Shown here: piece after piece, positions 63,644-64,000 of the stretch
Position numbering within the stretch: position 1 is the first letter of the stretch
Layout: the number at the start of each line of letters is the position of its first letter
Source: Byssothecium circinans
Lineage: Eukaryota; Ascomycota; Dothideomycetes; Pleosporales; Massarinaceae
DNA: 64,000 nucleotides
NCBI GenBank assembly: GCA_010015675.1
Contig: ML976984.1
Location: 394,800 to 458,799 of the forward strand
Direction of reading: 5' to 3'
Translations under genes and position numbers: made by a program
The notes under the pieces: generated by a model
Databases searched by the model: none
Told to the model about the DNA's origin: nothing
The model's input: only the letters and a program-made list of their open reading frames with translations

Positions 63644-64000
63644 AAGCGTTCGTGTGGTACAATATGCTCAGGTTGATTCTTGTATTTCCCGTTGGCACGC
63701 TCGCTGATGAATGGTTTTGGCAAATGAGCTTTGTAAGGGCTTTTTGTATTCGTTCGCCGCAAAGGAAGTGAGTCTTCAGCAGATTATCATTGTTCTCAAA
63801 ATGCAACTCTCTTTTCCATAGTTCGGCCTGGCTAAATGGTCGTAACAGTTTTAGTGCATGTTACGGAATGCTTCACGTAGACGCCCGAAACCCATCAAAT
63901 CAAGGAAGCATAAGCTAGCCTATATAGATTCCGGCCACCAGGGGTTTCCGGCCACATCGCCAAATCGGCCACCCCTCAGAAATCAACGCAATAATTGCGC
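63644..64000. other. Right-end intergenic segment with 17-bp periodic repeats
   Basis: After the last stop codon there is no gene. CGGCCAC occurs at 63932, 63949 and 63966, exactly 17 bp apart, just after a TATATAG. It may be the edge of a mobile element or a binding-site array that continues beyond the window. Confidence 0.5.
63932..63972. repeat. CGGCCAC x3 with 17-bp period
   Basis: Three identical heptamers on one strand with exact 17-bp spacing; the 10 bases between copies differ, so this is a periodic motif and not a simple tandem duplication. Confidence 0.85.

Noticed and set aside
1..64000. CRISPR arrays, prophage or bacterial operon features
   Set aside because: The window is eukaryotic with spliced genes; no regularly spaced palindromic repeat array is present. 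The only periodic motif is the three-copy element at the right end.

Overview
The window is nuclear DNA of a filamentous ascomycete. Genes are spliced with short introns (mostly 46-116 nt, GT...AG, often with a CTAAC-type branch site), intergenic spaces are short, and the gene set (QutA/QutR quinate regulators, NoxR, AreA/UaY-type promoter sites, a chitin-binding deacetylase) is typical of Pezizomycotina. Overall style suggests Dothideomycetes/Pleosporales, but that is an inference and not tested here. All exon boundaries below were read by eye from reading frame, splice consensus and family conservation.

Layout. (1) 1-24.5 kb carries most of a quinate/shikimate catabolic gene set: quinate dehydrogenase (partial, left edge), the QutG phosphatase-family protein, type II 3-dehydroquinase, 3-dehydroshikimate dehydratase, the Zn2Cys6 activator QutA and the AROM-like repressor QutR. 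It is split into a left block (qutB-qutG-qutE) and a right block (qutC-qutA-qutR) by five apparently unrelated genes: chitin deacetylase with two CBM18 modules, an F-box/C2H2 protein, a PLC-like phosphodiesterase, nucleolar NAN1/UTP17, and RPB10. No quinate permease (qutD) is inside the window. (2) 24.8-30.2 kb: an unrecognised membrane protein and an AGC kinase related to S6 kinase/Psk1. (3) 30.2-35.3 kb: a gene-poor, AT-richer tract with no convincing gene, apart from two speculative small ORFs. (4) 35.3-48 kb: RCC1, a YHR202W-like metallophosphoesterase, a double-RING/LON protein, and the TORC2 subunit RICTOR. (5) 48.6-63.6 kb: urate oxidase with a recognisable UaY/GATA promoter, mitochondrial uL13, CCS1 copper chaperone, NoxR, Tom6, a seven-transmembrane receptor-like protein, the RSC7 chromatin-remodelling subunit, and an unrecognised disordered protein. 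The extreme right end has three CGGCCAC repeats at exact 17-bp spacing.

How genes work together. QutA activates and QutR represses the quinate enzymes: quinate to dehydroquinate (QutB), to dehydroshikimate (QutE), to protocatechuate (QutC). QutA and QutR share a 668-bp divergent promoter, and qutG/qutE share a 391-bp one containing a 14-bp perfect palindrome. Most other neighbours are housekeeping genes with no evident functional link. The most notable sequence observations are a dehydroquinase whose conserved active-site His81 is Tyr, the split quinate cluster, the exact UaY site overlapping a GATA site ahead of uricase, and the gene-poor tract at 30-35 kb.
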